DNA from: Ktedonobacteraceae bacterium
GTDB taxonomy: Bacteria; Chloroflexota; Ktedonobacteria; Ktedonobacterales; Ktedonobacteraceae
NCBI GenBank assembly: GCA_017354095.1
Contig: JAFMRP010000175.1
Location: forward strand, 1-8,216
Reading direction: 5' to 3'
Length of the DNA: 8,216 nucleotides
Below are positions 1-5,559 of this stretch, piece by piece. A program made the translations under genes and the position numbers. The notes beneath the pieces are model-generated. The model searched no databases and was not told the origin of the DNA. It saw only the letters and a list, made by a program, of their open reading frames with translations. Each line of letters begins with the position of its first letter. Position 1 is the stretch's first letter.

Positions 1-1
1 T

Positions 2-154
2 TCAAAGTGGCAAAAAGACAGTTTGTAGTCGAGCAAGAGCACGCAACTGAATGATTCCCTCTCGAATCATTGGCTGTAGCTCTGCTGTCTCAAGTGGCTT
101 ATCAGGCCAATGGACTACTTGCCGTTTTGACCCATATACTGCCCGACCAGTCAT
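2..154 (-). CDS. Possible 50-residue hypothetical protein
   Basis: A short minus-strand reading frame opens with ATG at 154, directly after an in-frame TGA, and ends with TGA at 2-4. Its product begins MTGRAVYGSK and ends QTVFLPL. The composition is plausible for a protein (mixed charged and hydrophobic residues, no low complexity) but I recognise no family or motif. There is no good ribosome binding site: only a GGGTGA stretch directly against the start. It could equally be the tail of a gene whose front has been lost, or chance. It lies downstream of the phosphatase gene on the same strand with a 64-base gap, so it could sit on the same transcript. Confidence 0.25.
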   Translation of the reverse strand: MTGRAVYGSKRQVVHWPDKPLETAELQPMIREGIIQLRALARLQTVFLPL

Positions 155-218
155 TCACCCATAAACGTTCCGGTTAGGACAAAGAGATTGTCAAACCACA
201 AAAGAGCAAGCACTTCTT

Positions 219-1112
219 TTACGCTGTTTTCTGCCCCATCCTCAATTTTATATAACTTCGATCATCATACGAAACCTGCCCTTTATTCATGCCTTTGGTT
301 GCTTTGTAGTTGCGAAAGAGCAGCGGATCATCGCGCAGCACTTCGTGCAGTGCCTGCTCTGACTCCAGCAGCGTTTCTTTCACATAAGGATAGCCGTCCG
401 ATGCTAGCACAATCGTCTCGATATCATCGGGCAAGCGGAGAATACGTATCCCTTCATCTGGCACGGCAAAGCCATCGATGACGGGAAACCAGTATTGGCC
501 AGTTGCGGGATTATTTTGAAACAGCATCTGACGCTTGAGGAGGGGCAGAATAAACGCCCTTCCGGTATCGTTTTCTGAGAGCTCTTCGATGGTTTTCCCC
601 TGTGCGATCTCCATTTCGAGAAACAGCGAACGAGCATGTGCGGTAATCTCGTCGATCCCCTTCTCATTCAAGATGCGTTCGTGGTTGAGCATGCACTGAC
701 AGTCGCCAACGAGCCAGACTTCCTTCCGCCAGAAACTGACGGCCGCGAAACAGGCAATGGCTCTCTGAACAGGATCGGCCTGGACTGCCTCGACCGCTTC
801 CTCTTGTTCGTAAAGGTTCCTGATCGCTGCTGTGAGAAGGTCAACCGCCTGGCGAGCGGTGGCATCAAACGGAAGCTGATGAAAGGCATCCCGCAGCAGG
901 CAAGCCGCGACGCTCCCGCCAGCTTTCCCTCCCCAACGCCGCTCAGTCTTTGACGTGGCACCATCGATTACCGCCACAAAGTGAGGGCCGATGTAGAGCG
1001 CATCTTCACCATCTTCGTCGTTACCGGTTTTTGAGATAAAAAACGCATCTTCTAATTGGTACGGAAGTGCACTGGGTTGCTGAGTGTGAGCCTCGGGATG
1101 TGTCTCTACCAT
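219..1112 (-). CDS. PP2C-like serine/threonine protein phosphatase
   Basis: This 297-residue protein shows the spaced acidic motifs of the PP2C (PPM) metal-dependent phosphatases, which remove phosphate from Ser/Thr using two bound Mn or Mg ions. Visible elements are FVAVIDGATSK (Asp50-Gly51, metal-binding motif), a GGKAGG segment at about 61-66, WLVGDCQ (Gly136-Asp137), IVLASDGYP (Ser238-Asp239-Gly240) and SYDDRSYIKL near the C-terminus (Asp283-Asp284). Length is slightly above the usual catalytic domain of about 240-260 residues, and no transmembrane segment or second domain is evident, so it should be cytoplasmic. The ATG lies inside the last codons of the upstream minus-strand gene (7-base overlap), with GGAG about 11 bases ahead, which implies translational coupling. 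The substrate is unknown. The middle of the protein (about 145-210) diverges from textbook PP2C, so fine specificity cannot be inferred. Confidence 0.75.
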   Translation of the reverse strand: MVETHPEAHTQQPSALPYQLEDAFFISKTGNDEDGEDALYIGPHFVAVIDGATSKTERRWGGKAGGSVAACLLRDAFHQLPFDATARQAVDLLTAAIRNLYEQEEAVEAVQADPVQRAIACFAAVSFWRKEVWLVGDCQCMLNHERILNEKGIDEITAHARSLFLEMEIAQGKTIEELSENDTGRAFILPLLKRQMLFQNNPATGQYWFPVIDGFAVPDEGIRILRLPDDIETIVLASDGYPYVKETLLESEQALHEVLRDDPLLFRNYKATKGMNKGQVSYDDRSYIKLRMGQKTA

Positions 1113-1321
1113 GCGTCACTTTTCTCCACTTTCAGTTTGCTCATATACCCATTGCCAATCTGTGTACTGACGAGCACCGCAAAGTTCTTTCGGCCATCGC
1201 GTGTCAGCTTGCTCAGATGCTTCTGCAAATCTTCGGTAAAGTATTTCGCCGCTGCTATTGTACCATACGTCTGAGAGCCGCAGCACAGGATCACGATCCG
1301 GTTGTGTGAGGGAAAGAGAGC
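1106..1321 (-). pseudogene. 5'-truncated gene upstream of the phosphatase (C-terminal fragment)
   Basis: The minus-strand frame is open from a TAG at 1322-1324 to the stop at 1106-1108. It encodes a well-formed alpha/beta-looking tail: a hydrophobic strand with ILCCGSQTYG, a helix AAAKYFTEDLQKHLSKL, then RKNFAVLVSTQIGNGYMSKL. No ATG lies near the beginning. The first usable start is GTG at 1294, which would cut into the first strand, so I read this as the C-terminal remnant of a larger protein whose front was lost near 1310-1330, where plus-strand gene debris begins. The stop overlaps the phosphatase ATG by 7 bases, so the two were once a coupled operon. I do not recognise the family. A short intact protein starting at GTG 1294 (62 residues) remains possible. 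Confidence 0.45.
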
Positions 1322-1472
1322 TACCCTGGATGATATGGCGTACCTGGGCGCGTTCTACGCGAATCAAACGGCAGAGACCCGGCTCACTGGAGATGCATTT
1401 CAGCAGGCCGTAGATCGCGCCATCGCGGACATGCGGGCCAGGCTATCGAGATCCGCGCGGCAGATCGCGTAA
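1306..1472 (+). pseudogene. Frameshifted plus-strand gene remnant
   Basis: Two overlapping plus-strand frames each look like protein over part of this stretch. The first reads EATLDDMAYLGAFYANQTAE and runs into a TAG at 1411-1413. The second, one base out, reads LTGDAFQQAVDRAIADMR and on to a TAA at 1470-1472. Joined by a one-base shift near 1380 they make a continuous mostly helical C-terminus. A second plus-strand gene begins 12 bases after the TAA with its own ribosome binding site, the normal arrangement of consecutive operon genes, which supports this reading. The 5' part is missing: coding sense fades near 1310, where it meets the truncated minus-strand gene. Family not recognised. Confidence 0.35.
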
Positions 1473-1484
1473 ACGAGGTGATGC

Positions 1485-1735
1485 ATGGGTAAACTGGTCA
1501 TCCGCCAGATGGCACGCGTTTCTCCCATCGATTGGGCGATCCGCAAGCCTTTATGACCCTGGTCGACGAGCTGAAAAGCGAGAGCGACACCTACTGGGAC
1601 CCGGACGTATTCGACGACATCGGCAGATGGGTCATTCAGGAGCAGACCTTGCTTCTCGATTATCGGGACCGCTTTGAGAACCTGCATCAAAAGATGCGGG
1701 TGACACAAGCGAGAGAGGACGCGCAGAGCGCATAA
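1485..1735 (+). pseudogene. Small hypothetical gene, apparently frameshifted near its start
   Basis: GAGGTG precedes an ATG at 1485, but that frame (MGKLVIRQMARVSPID...) hits TGA within 24 codons. A frame two bases along is open from about 1493 and encodes an acidic, helical stretch (GDPQAFMTLVDELKSE, then DTYWDPDVFDDIGRW) ending at TAA 1733-1735. The best explanation is one protein of about 83 residues with an indel near 1525-1535. If it is intact instead, translation would start at TTG 1532 or ATG 1553, neither with a clear ribosome binding site. Asp/Glu/Trp-rich, no recognised domain. A 9-bp hairpin follows six bases after the stop. Confidence 0.4.
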
Positions 1736-1740
1736 GGCGG

Positions 1741-1769
1741 TGAGAGTGGGAGCCCGCTTTCCACTCTCA
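1741..1769 (+). terminator. Hairpin after the small frameshifted gene
   Basis: TGAGAGTGG (1741-1749) pairs perfectly with CCACTCTCA (1761-1769) around an 11-base loop, just past the stop at 1735. There is no T-run after it on either strand, so it is terminator-like in position but not a canonical Rho-independent terminator. It could act as an mRNA 3'-end stabiliser. Confidence 0.4.
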
Positions 1770-1836
1770 TCATAAGCACAACCATTCAGTGAAGTTTTAC
1801 ATAAGACAAGTTTACCCGTGAAAGGCAGAGGTTACC

Positions 1837-2256
1837 ATGAAACGACCAAGCACCGCGACACCCGAGAGACAACCGTTTTCCCGTAAGAAGCATTTGGGCG
1901 CGCAGCTTAGGCAGAGCAGGCCGCGCAGCGCTCCACCACCGGATAGAGAGCACCAGCAGCTCACAAGCTTACCGAAAATGAGCTTTATTGCCGCCATGCG
2001 TTCATTTTTCATCTTTCGCGGATAGGTGTACAGCGTTGCGCTCTGCCCATCGGCAACGTTTCGCGCCTGGATTGCGAGCTGCACACCGGCAAGCTGGACA
2101 GAGACACGCAGAGCGGAATGCATCGACCTGGTCGACACACCCGAGGATGAACGGCTTTTATCACGCTGGTGGACGTTGGATGCGTTTCTCGCTGCCAAGG
2201 TGCCCAAACTCACGCTGTACCGCTCCAGGCAGGAGGCGGAGTCCGTGAAAAAGTGA
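1837..2256 (+). pseudogene. Decayed plus-strand gene(s) with an in-frame stop and frame changes
   Basis: AGAGGT precedes ATG 1837, which opens a basic, Pro/Ser-rich 62-codon frame (MKRPSTATPERQ...) ended by TAG at 2023-2025. The same frame then continues to TGA 2254-2256, and its last third looks coding (CIDLVDTPEDERLLSRWWT, then TLYRSRQEAE). Between about 2040 and 2115 the best coding sense is in another frame, ALPIGNVSRLDCELHTGKLD followed by RDTQSGM. A single ancestral protein would therefore need at least two frame changes. No family recognised. The minus strand is also open here (1812-2213), and I cannot fully exclude that strand. I prefer plus because of the ribosome binding site, the codon pattern and collinearity with the preceding debris. 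Confidence 0.35.
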
Positions 2257-2300
2257 AGAAAAGTGAAGGTGAAGGAGTGGGGAAAAGTGAAAAAAGTGAA
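2250..2300 (+). repeat. AAAGTGAA direct-repeat cluster (iteron-like)
   Basis: AAAGTGAA occurs exactly at 2250-2257, 2260-2267, 2284-2291 and 2293-2300, with degenerate GTGAAGGTGAAGG copies between. Spacings of 10, 24 and 9 bases are near whole helical turns. The tract is purine-only for long runs and begins at the stop codon of the preceding frame. It could be a protein-binding array (iteron or operator), or a slipped purine repeat. Confidence 0.5.
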
Positions 2301-2408
2301 TCGCAGGGACAGTTTCCCACAGATAGGGCCATGTTTCTCGTCAAATAGTGCCCGCTTCCTGTATACTGATGATCAGCGCCCACAAAACACCCATTTTTCC
2401 ATGCTACA
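2301..2408. other. Non-coding stretch between repeat cluster and terminator
   Basis: An open frame crosses it from 2263 to 2517, but its composition and the terminator inside it argue against coding. TATACT at about 2359-2364 resembles a -10 element but has only a weak -35 partner. Nothing else seen. Confidence 0.4.
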
Positions 2409-2443
2409 AAAAGAGCTGGATGCATTGTCCATCCAGCTCTTTT
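2409..2443. terminator. Strong bidirectional Rho-independent terminator
   Basis: AAAAGAGCTGGATG (2409-2422) pairs perfectly over 14 bp with CATCCAGCTCTTTT (2430-2443) around a 7-base loop. T-runs occur at the 3' side on both strands, so it can stop transcription from either direction. It separates the decayed region on the left from the DUF2795 gene on the right. Confidence 0.85.
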
Positions 2444-2583
2444 GTGTGCACGACTGGTACGCCTGCCTTGTGCAGCCATTGATGCAAAGATACCTCTGCA
2501 GTACCTTTTTATATTAGAAGTAAGCAAGCAATCAAGCTGCTGCTTGAGAGATCATTCTAGCAAGAAGAGAAAGGAACCATCCT

Positions 2584-2796
2584 ATGTCTACCAATGCCAA
2601 AAACACCCAGGACATTGAGCAGTATTTGACCAGCGTGAACTATCCTTCCGACAAGGCCACGATCATGAGCCGCGCCCAGCAACAAGGCGCCTCGCCAGAG
2701 GTGATCAATGCGCTGCGCCAGCTGCCGAACGCTTCTTTCGCCAGTGCTTCCGAGGTTCGTGCCGCTTTGGGCAAGAACATTTCTCAGACCCGCTAG
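2584..2796 (+). CDS. DUF2795 family protein
   Basis: This 70-residue protein matches what I know of the DUF2795 family: a small all-helical protein with a QYLTSVNYPSDKATIMSRAQ stretch at about 13-32, a QGASPEVINALRQLP helix at about 34-48 and a closing FASASEVRAALGK helix. Family members are short stand-alone proteins of unknown function, common in actinobacteria and Chloroflexota. The start is ATG 2584 with AGAAAGGAA about 8 bases upstream. The gene is monocistronic and insulated, with a bidirectional terminator on each side, so it must carry its own promoter in 2444-2570. I could not pick a convincing one, although an AT-rich TATATT lies at about 2510. It converges with the phage-like operon at 2857. 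Confidence 0.75.
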   Translation: MSTNAKNTQDIEQYLTSVNYPSDKATIMSRAQQQGASPEVINALRQLPNASFASASEVRAALGKNISQTR

Positions 2797-2801
2797 TGAG
2801 A

Positions 2802-2843
2802 AAAAAAGGACTGGATGAATTGCTGCTCATCCAGTCCTTTTTT
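2802..2843. terminator. Strong bidirectional Rho-independent terminator between converging genes
   Basis: AAAAAAGGACTGGATG (2802-2817) pairs perfectly over 16 bp with CATCCAGTCCTTTTTT (2828-2843) around a 10-base loop. It serves the DUF2795 gene on the plus strand and the 2857-4174 operon on the minus strand. Its upper stem shares CTGGATG/CATCCAG with the terminator at 2409-2443. Confidence 0.9.
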
Positions 2844-2856
2844 CATGTCCCCCATG

Positions 2857-3186
2857 TTAGCGGGCGCCCGCTGCCCGTGCCTCATGCAACGTTGCCCAGT
2901 ACTGAGCCTCTTTGAGCTCTGCCTCACTCATGCAGGAGAGGACCTCCTGCGCGGTCCTGCATTCCACCGTGCGGGCCAGTTGCCCGACTGTTCCCGTGTT
3001 GACGATCAGATGCCGGCCAATGGTGTAGCGTTCCAGGCTGTCCAGGAAGGTGGAGAGTTGGGCCTGCTCATCAGCATTGAAGAGCGTCAAGTCAACGCCC
3101 TCGGCCAGATTGAGCGGTTGCGGCTCCGGCCCGATGTGTTCGATCAGTTTGTCAATGCGACGTCTGAGCGCGTGCAAATGGTTCAT
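2857..3186 (-). CDS. Hypothetical protein, last gene of the phage-like operon
   Basis: A 109-residue, mostly helical, soluble protein with no recognised domain. Its N-terminus is basic (MNHLHALRRRIDKLIEHI), followed by an acidic middle (about 36-52, FNADEQAQLSTFLDSLERY) and a C-terminal AELKEAQYWATLHEARA helix. The start overlaps the stop of the upstream HTH gene as ATGA (3183-3186), and AGGAG lies 8 bases ahead of the ATG, so it is translationally coupled to that gene. The transcript ends in the terminator at 2802-2843, 14 bases past its stop. Position after a terminase-small-subunit-like protein suggests a phage packaging or head accessory role, but that is context only. Confidence 0.7.
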   Translation of the reverse strand: MNHLHALRRRIDKLIEHIGPEPQPLNLAEGVDLTLFNADEQAQLSTFLDSLERYTIGRHLIVNTGTVGQLARTVECRTAQEVLSCMSEAELKEAQYWATLHEARAAGAR

Positions 3187-3584
3187 AGATGCTTCTCCTG
3201 TAGTTTGGCCTCCAGCAAGGTGACCCGCTCTTTCAGTTCGCTGGTTTCACGCAGGGCAATGGCCTGCTCTAACAGGATCTGGGCGGCCCGTGTCCTGGTC
3301 GCCGCGGGCGCCTCGGTATCCTTCATGATGTCCCGGAGCGTTGCCCTGGCCTCGCCGATGTCAGTGATCAGTAGATTGATGGCCTCATCGAAAACGGCGC
3401 TCTGTGCCTCTTTGTAGGCCTGCTGCACATGCGGGAGTTTGAGCCAGAGATGCGCCGTTTTCTCATTGCAACCGGCGATCTGAGCCGCGGCGATAATCGG
3501 ATGCCCGGCAAGCAGGGCCGCGATGAGCTTGCTTTGTTTGGGCGAGAGCTCCGAAACATCGGTATAACTGGTGTTCTCTGGCAT
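3183..3584 (-). CDS. HTH protein resembling phage terminase small subunit (phBC6A51-like)
   Basis: A 133-residue protein whose pattern resembles small terminase subunits of the phBC6A51 type. It has LSPKQSKLIAALLAGHPI at about 13-30, a helix-turn-helix AAAQIAGCNEKTAHLWLKLP at about 32-51, then AYKEAQSAVFDEAINLL, a helical linker with AP-AATRTRAAQILLEQAIA at about 92-110 and a C-terminal coiled-coil segment (about 112-131). Small terminase binds phage DNA at packaging sites and hands it to the large ATPase/nuclease subunit. No large subunit is present here, so a stand-alone DNA-binding role is as likely. The start ATG 3584 has GAGG about 10 bases upstream. The gap to the preceding gene is 20 bases and it overlaps the next gene by 4, so all three form one operon. 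Confidence 0.6.
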   Translation of the reverse strand: MPENTSYTDVSELSPKQSKLIAALLAGHPIIAAAQIAGCNEKTAHLWLKLPHVQQAYKEAQSAVFDEAINLLITDIGEARATLRDIMKDTEAPAATRTRAAQILLEQAIALRETSELKERVTLLEAKLQEKHL

Positions 3585-3604
3585 ATTCGGGCATCCTCAC
3601 GTTT

Positions 3605-4174
3605 CTAGAAGGCGTAGCGGCCAGAGGCACGCAGCCGAGCCTCATAGGTGTGATCCTCTTGCAGTGTCCGCCGCTCCAGTTCCTTTGCCCACATCGCTGG
3701 CCAGGCCGCTGCGAACCCGGCCTCAGTGCCACCCGAGGCCAGGTAGCGGGCGCGAAACTGCTCTTTTGCCTCGGCCTCTTGCTCTTTCGCGTGCTCGGCC
3801 TGTGCTTCTTTGCGCTTCTGTTCGGCCTTCTGCTCAAATTCGCGCGATCGCTTGCGAGCCTCCAGCGCTAGGGCGGTCGCATCTCTGGACACCTCGTTAA
3901 AGTGCTCTTGTGCGGCTCGTAGCGCGTCCTTAGCCGCACTCACCCGCGCATTGATGCCTGCTATATGCTGCGCGCGCAGGTCATGGCGCATATACAGCAG
4001 CGCGTTCGGGGCCAGTTGCTCTCTCGCTTCCGCCTCTGCCTGCGCTACCTGCTCCCGGGCATTGTGCAGGCGCTCTCTGGCCTCACGCACGGTGTTTTCC
4101 GTTGGGGGGACTTTGAGCAAGTTCGCGGCATGCACTTCTTCAAGCTTGGCCCGATATTCTTCCGGTGTATACAT
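3605..4174 (-). CDS. Charged coiled-coil protein, first gene of the phage-like operon
   Basis: A 189-residue protein beginning MYTPEEYRAKLEEV. Its centre (about 30-145) is extremely rich in Ala, Glu, Lys and Arg with heptad-like runs (AREQVAQAEAEAREQ, KRKEAQAEHAKEQEAEAKEQ), so a long coiled coil is expected. A more globular tail holds RYLASGGTEAGFAAAWPAMW. An upstream ATG (4222) would add 16 residues, but I chose 4174. AGGT lies about 9 bases before it, and the extra segment would run through the operator dyad and start upstream of the predicted transcript. Phage scaffold- or head-associated proteins often have this architecture, but I do not recognise a specific family. Confidence 0.7.
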   Translation of the reverse strand: MYTPEEYRAKLEEVHAANLLKVPPTENTVREARERLHNAREQVAQAEAEAREQLAPNALLYMRHDLRAQHIAGINARVSAAKDALRAAQEHFNEVSRDATALALEARKRSREFEQKAEQKRKEAQAEHAKEQEAEAKEQFRARYLASGGTEAGFAAAWPAMWAKELERRTLQEDHTYEARLRASGRYAF

Positions 4175-4197
4175 TAGGTACCTACTTTCTGTAGAAG

Positions 4198-4220
4198 GAT
4201 GTGCTATAGCTATGCACATC
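4198..4220 (-). promoter_or_regulatory. Operator-like dyad overlapping the promoter of the phage-like operon
   Basis: GATGTGC (4198-4204) and GCACATC (4214-4220) are exact inverted repeats around a palindromic ATAGCTAT core, with one unpaired T at 4205. The result is a near-perfect dyad of about 23 bases. Its right arm shares three bases with the predicted -10 box and the rest covers the expected transcription start, the classic position for a repressor site. It lies 24 bases before the start codon at 4174. Confidence 0.6.
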
Positions 4221-4246
4221 ATAACAAATTATCGACCGCTTGTCAT
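4218..4246 (-). promoter_or_regulatory. Sigma70-type promoter for the phage-like operon
   Basis: Read on the minus strand, ATGACA (4246-4241) is followed after exactly 17 bases by TATGAT (4223-4218). Each hexamer matches consensus at five of six positions. Transcription would start near 4210, giving a leader of about 36 bases before the ATG at 4174. Confidence 0.6.
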
Positions 4247-4462
4247 CTCCTCATGCTATAAAGCGCTGAGAGGCACGAGAAAGGGCCTGGCCCGGATCAC
4301 GTGTGAAATGATATAGCTTTCCCTTGCAAGGGGCAGTGTAGGGCTGTACAGAGAGGCGTGTTTTTGGTTGTGTCCCTGCATCCACCTTCTTTCAACGTCT
4401 TTACTGAAGAAAGTGTTTGAGAGATGTTCTGTTGAAAACCAGCTGCAAAGGAGCAATTTTTC

Positions 4463-4903
4463 ATGTCAAGCGAAGGCAAAGGGATGCATGAGTCAGAGGG
4501 CAACGCACAGCCATCGACGGCAGGAACTGAATCTGCAGGGATTCGTAGCTGGGCAGGGGATAGGTCGCCCTCTTCTGCTGGCGAACAGGAGGCTTCAAAG
4601 GCGCCAGAGATGCCAGGATCACCACGTTGGCTCGATTCTTTAGTAGGTCAGATCGGCCGCGAGGTTGCTACTGAGGGTGCACGAATAGCAGCAGATGCCT
4701 CAAGAACGACTGGAGAGTTCGCAAGAACCATGGCACCAGACCTTGGTTCAACCAGCAGTAGGGATATGACGAGACTGCTGACAAATGAGGTTACTGGTGG
4801 TAGCGACACAGCAAAGCTACAAAATCATGCTGCTCAACGTTGGGCGGACCTCACGAGCCATGCTCAGACACCCTCACCTGGGTCAGGTGAAGAGCTTACA
4901 TAG
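4463..4903 (+). CDS. Hypothetical protein with disordered N-terminus
   Basis: A 146-residue protein with AAGGAG at 4448-4453, nine bases before ATG 4463, which fixes the start. Residues 1-55 are rich in Ser, Gly, Glu, Ala and Pro and look disordered. Residues about 56-95 (WLDSLVGQIGREVATEGARI and on to GEFARTMAPDLG) suggest amphipathic helices, and the tail is again Ser/Pro/Gly-rich. There is no signal peptide, membrane span or recognised domain. It is transcribed away from the phage-like operon across a 288-base shared upstream region. Such low-complexity soluble proteins can be structural or secreted through non-Sec routes, but nothing here decides that. No terminator could be identified right after it. 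Confidence 0.6.
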   Translation: MSSEGKGMHESEGNAQPSTAGTESAGIRSWAGDRSPSSAGEQEASKAPEMPGSPRWLDSLVGQIGREVATEGARIAADASRTTGEFARTMAPDLGSTSSRDMTRLLTNEVTGGSDTAKLQNHAAQRWADLTSHAQTPSPGSGEELT

Positions 4904-4991
4904 TAAGGCAGCAAGTTAGACTATCCTGCTGTAGTGAGCGACTGGCAGGCGAAAGAGGTACGAACGCAGGCCGGCGTGCGGTAAGAAAAAG

Positions 4992-5047
4992 GCGTATGCG
5001 GAAATACTGTTGGAGAAGGTTTCCGAGAGGGGCAGCACCGCATACGC
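4992..5047 (-). terminator. Long-loop terminator-like inverted repeat A
   Basis: GCGTATGCGG (4992-5001) is the exact inverse of CCGCATACGC (5038-5047) around a 36-base loop. On the minus strand the second arm is followed at once by CTTTTTCTT, so it resembles a minus-strand Rho-independent terminator with an unusually large loop. Confidence 0.5.
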
Positions 5048-5107
5048 AACATGACAAAGACACTCCTGAGTAAACAAGCAGGTAGCGGATAGTACTTTTG
5101 AGAGAAA

Positions 5108-5185
5108 CGTTGAGCGCTCGGGCGATGGCACCAATTGAGAAGGGCTGGTTCCACGGTGCGCTATTGCCTACCCGAGCGCTCAACG
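5108..5185. repeat. 15-bp perfect inverted repeat B
   Basis: CGTTGAGCGCTCGGG (5108-5122) and CCCGAGCGCTCAACG (5171-5185) are exact inverses separated by 48 bases, with GCACC/GGTGC able to extend the pairing inside. Each arm also contains the self-complementary GAGCGCTC, so each arm could form a site by itself. On the minus strand it is followed by TTTCTCTC. Confidence 0.75.
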
Positions 5186-5330
5186 ATGTGATAAGACGTG
5201 CCAGGAGAAACGTAGGTCTTTGGGATGTGCTTGCGACGTACACGTCTCACACCTATCATAGTTCGTGTGAAGATCGCTCTGCAAGCGCGACAGAGACACA
5301 TCCCCGAGCACACCGCCAGGAAATGAAAAA

Positions 5331-5363
5331 GGCCAGAGACAAGGCTGCTTCCTCTCTCTGGCC
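5331..5363 (-). terminator. Rho-independent terminator on the minus strand
   Basis: GGCCAGAGA (5331-5339) pairs with TCTCTGGCC (5355-5363). Read on the minus strand the stem is followed immediately by TTTTTCATTT, the canonical U-tract. It is positioned to end transcripts of the 5560-6604 operon. Confidence 0.65.
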
Positions 5364-5394
5364 AGAGAAGTCGATACACCAGGAGCGATGCAAA

Positions 5395-5430
5395 CGGGCA
5401 GGAACAGAGGACGCCCAATGCTCCTGCCCG
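5395..5430 (-). terminator. Terminator-like hairpin, second of three in tandem
   Basis: CGGGCAGGA (5395-5403) pairs with TCCTGCCCG (5422-5430) around an 18-base loop. Only TTTGC follows on the minus strand, so termination would be weak. Confidence 0.45.
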
Positions 5431-5482
5431 CCCATGCATTGGACTACGTCCATTTTGAATATACTACCCACCCACAAACACA

Positions 5483-5508
5483 AGCAGGGAACAGGCCCGC
5501 TCCCTGCT
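5483..5508 (-). terminator. Terminator-like hairpin, first after the minus-strand operon
   Basis: AGCAGGGA (5483-5490) pairs with TCCCTGCT (5501-5508) around a 10-base loop. On the minus strand it is followed by TGTGTTTG, and it lies about 50 bases past the stop of the 5560-5988 gene. Confidence 0.5.
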
Positions 5509-5559
5509 GTTCTCTCAGGAGGACTCTTCCTTTTTTAGTATACCAAGCCTCCCAATGGG

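Larger units (their letters stand above)
4916..5243 (-). pseudogene. Possible transposase/recombinase HTH remnant
   Basis: The minus-strand frame across 5040-5150 contains FSIGAIARALNVSLKSTIRY, which follows the helix-turn-helix pattern common in transposases and resolvases (compare 'SIRAIAR-LG-S--TVRRYL' in IS21- and ISL3-type proteins). The rest of the frame is Cys/Leu/Ser-rich and does not look like a protein. No start with a ribosome binding site, no catalytic motif and no terminal repeats of an insertion sequence could be found. At best this is a relic. The HTH resemblance overlaps inverted repeat B and could be chance. Confidence 0.2.

Noticed and set aside
1812..2213. 133-codon minus-strand open frame opposite the decayed plus-strand gene
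   Set aside because: No ribosome binding site, and a Cys/Ser/Gly-rich second half. Plus-strand fragments have better codon pattern and a Shine-Dalgarno. Not excluded outright.
2263..2517. 84-codon plus-strand open frame
   Set aside because: It contains both arms of the strong terminator at 2409-2443 and starts inside the AAAGTGAA repeat.
3571..4316. Long plus-strand open frames opposite the phage-like operon
   Set aside because: Mirror frames of a GC-rich, Ala/Glu/Arg-rich coding strand, giving Ser/Cys/Arg-rich products with no start signals.
5108..5185. Integron attC site
   Set aside because: The arms contain GTTGAGC and GCTCAAC, which fit GTTRRRY and RYYYAAC, but in the wrong order for an attC site, and there is no cassette structure or integrase.
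5098..5538. 146-codon plus-strand open frame
   Set aside because: It runs through four inverted repeats, has no ribosome binding site, and its composition (His/Thr/Ser/Cys-rich without periodicity) does not look like a protein.
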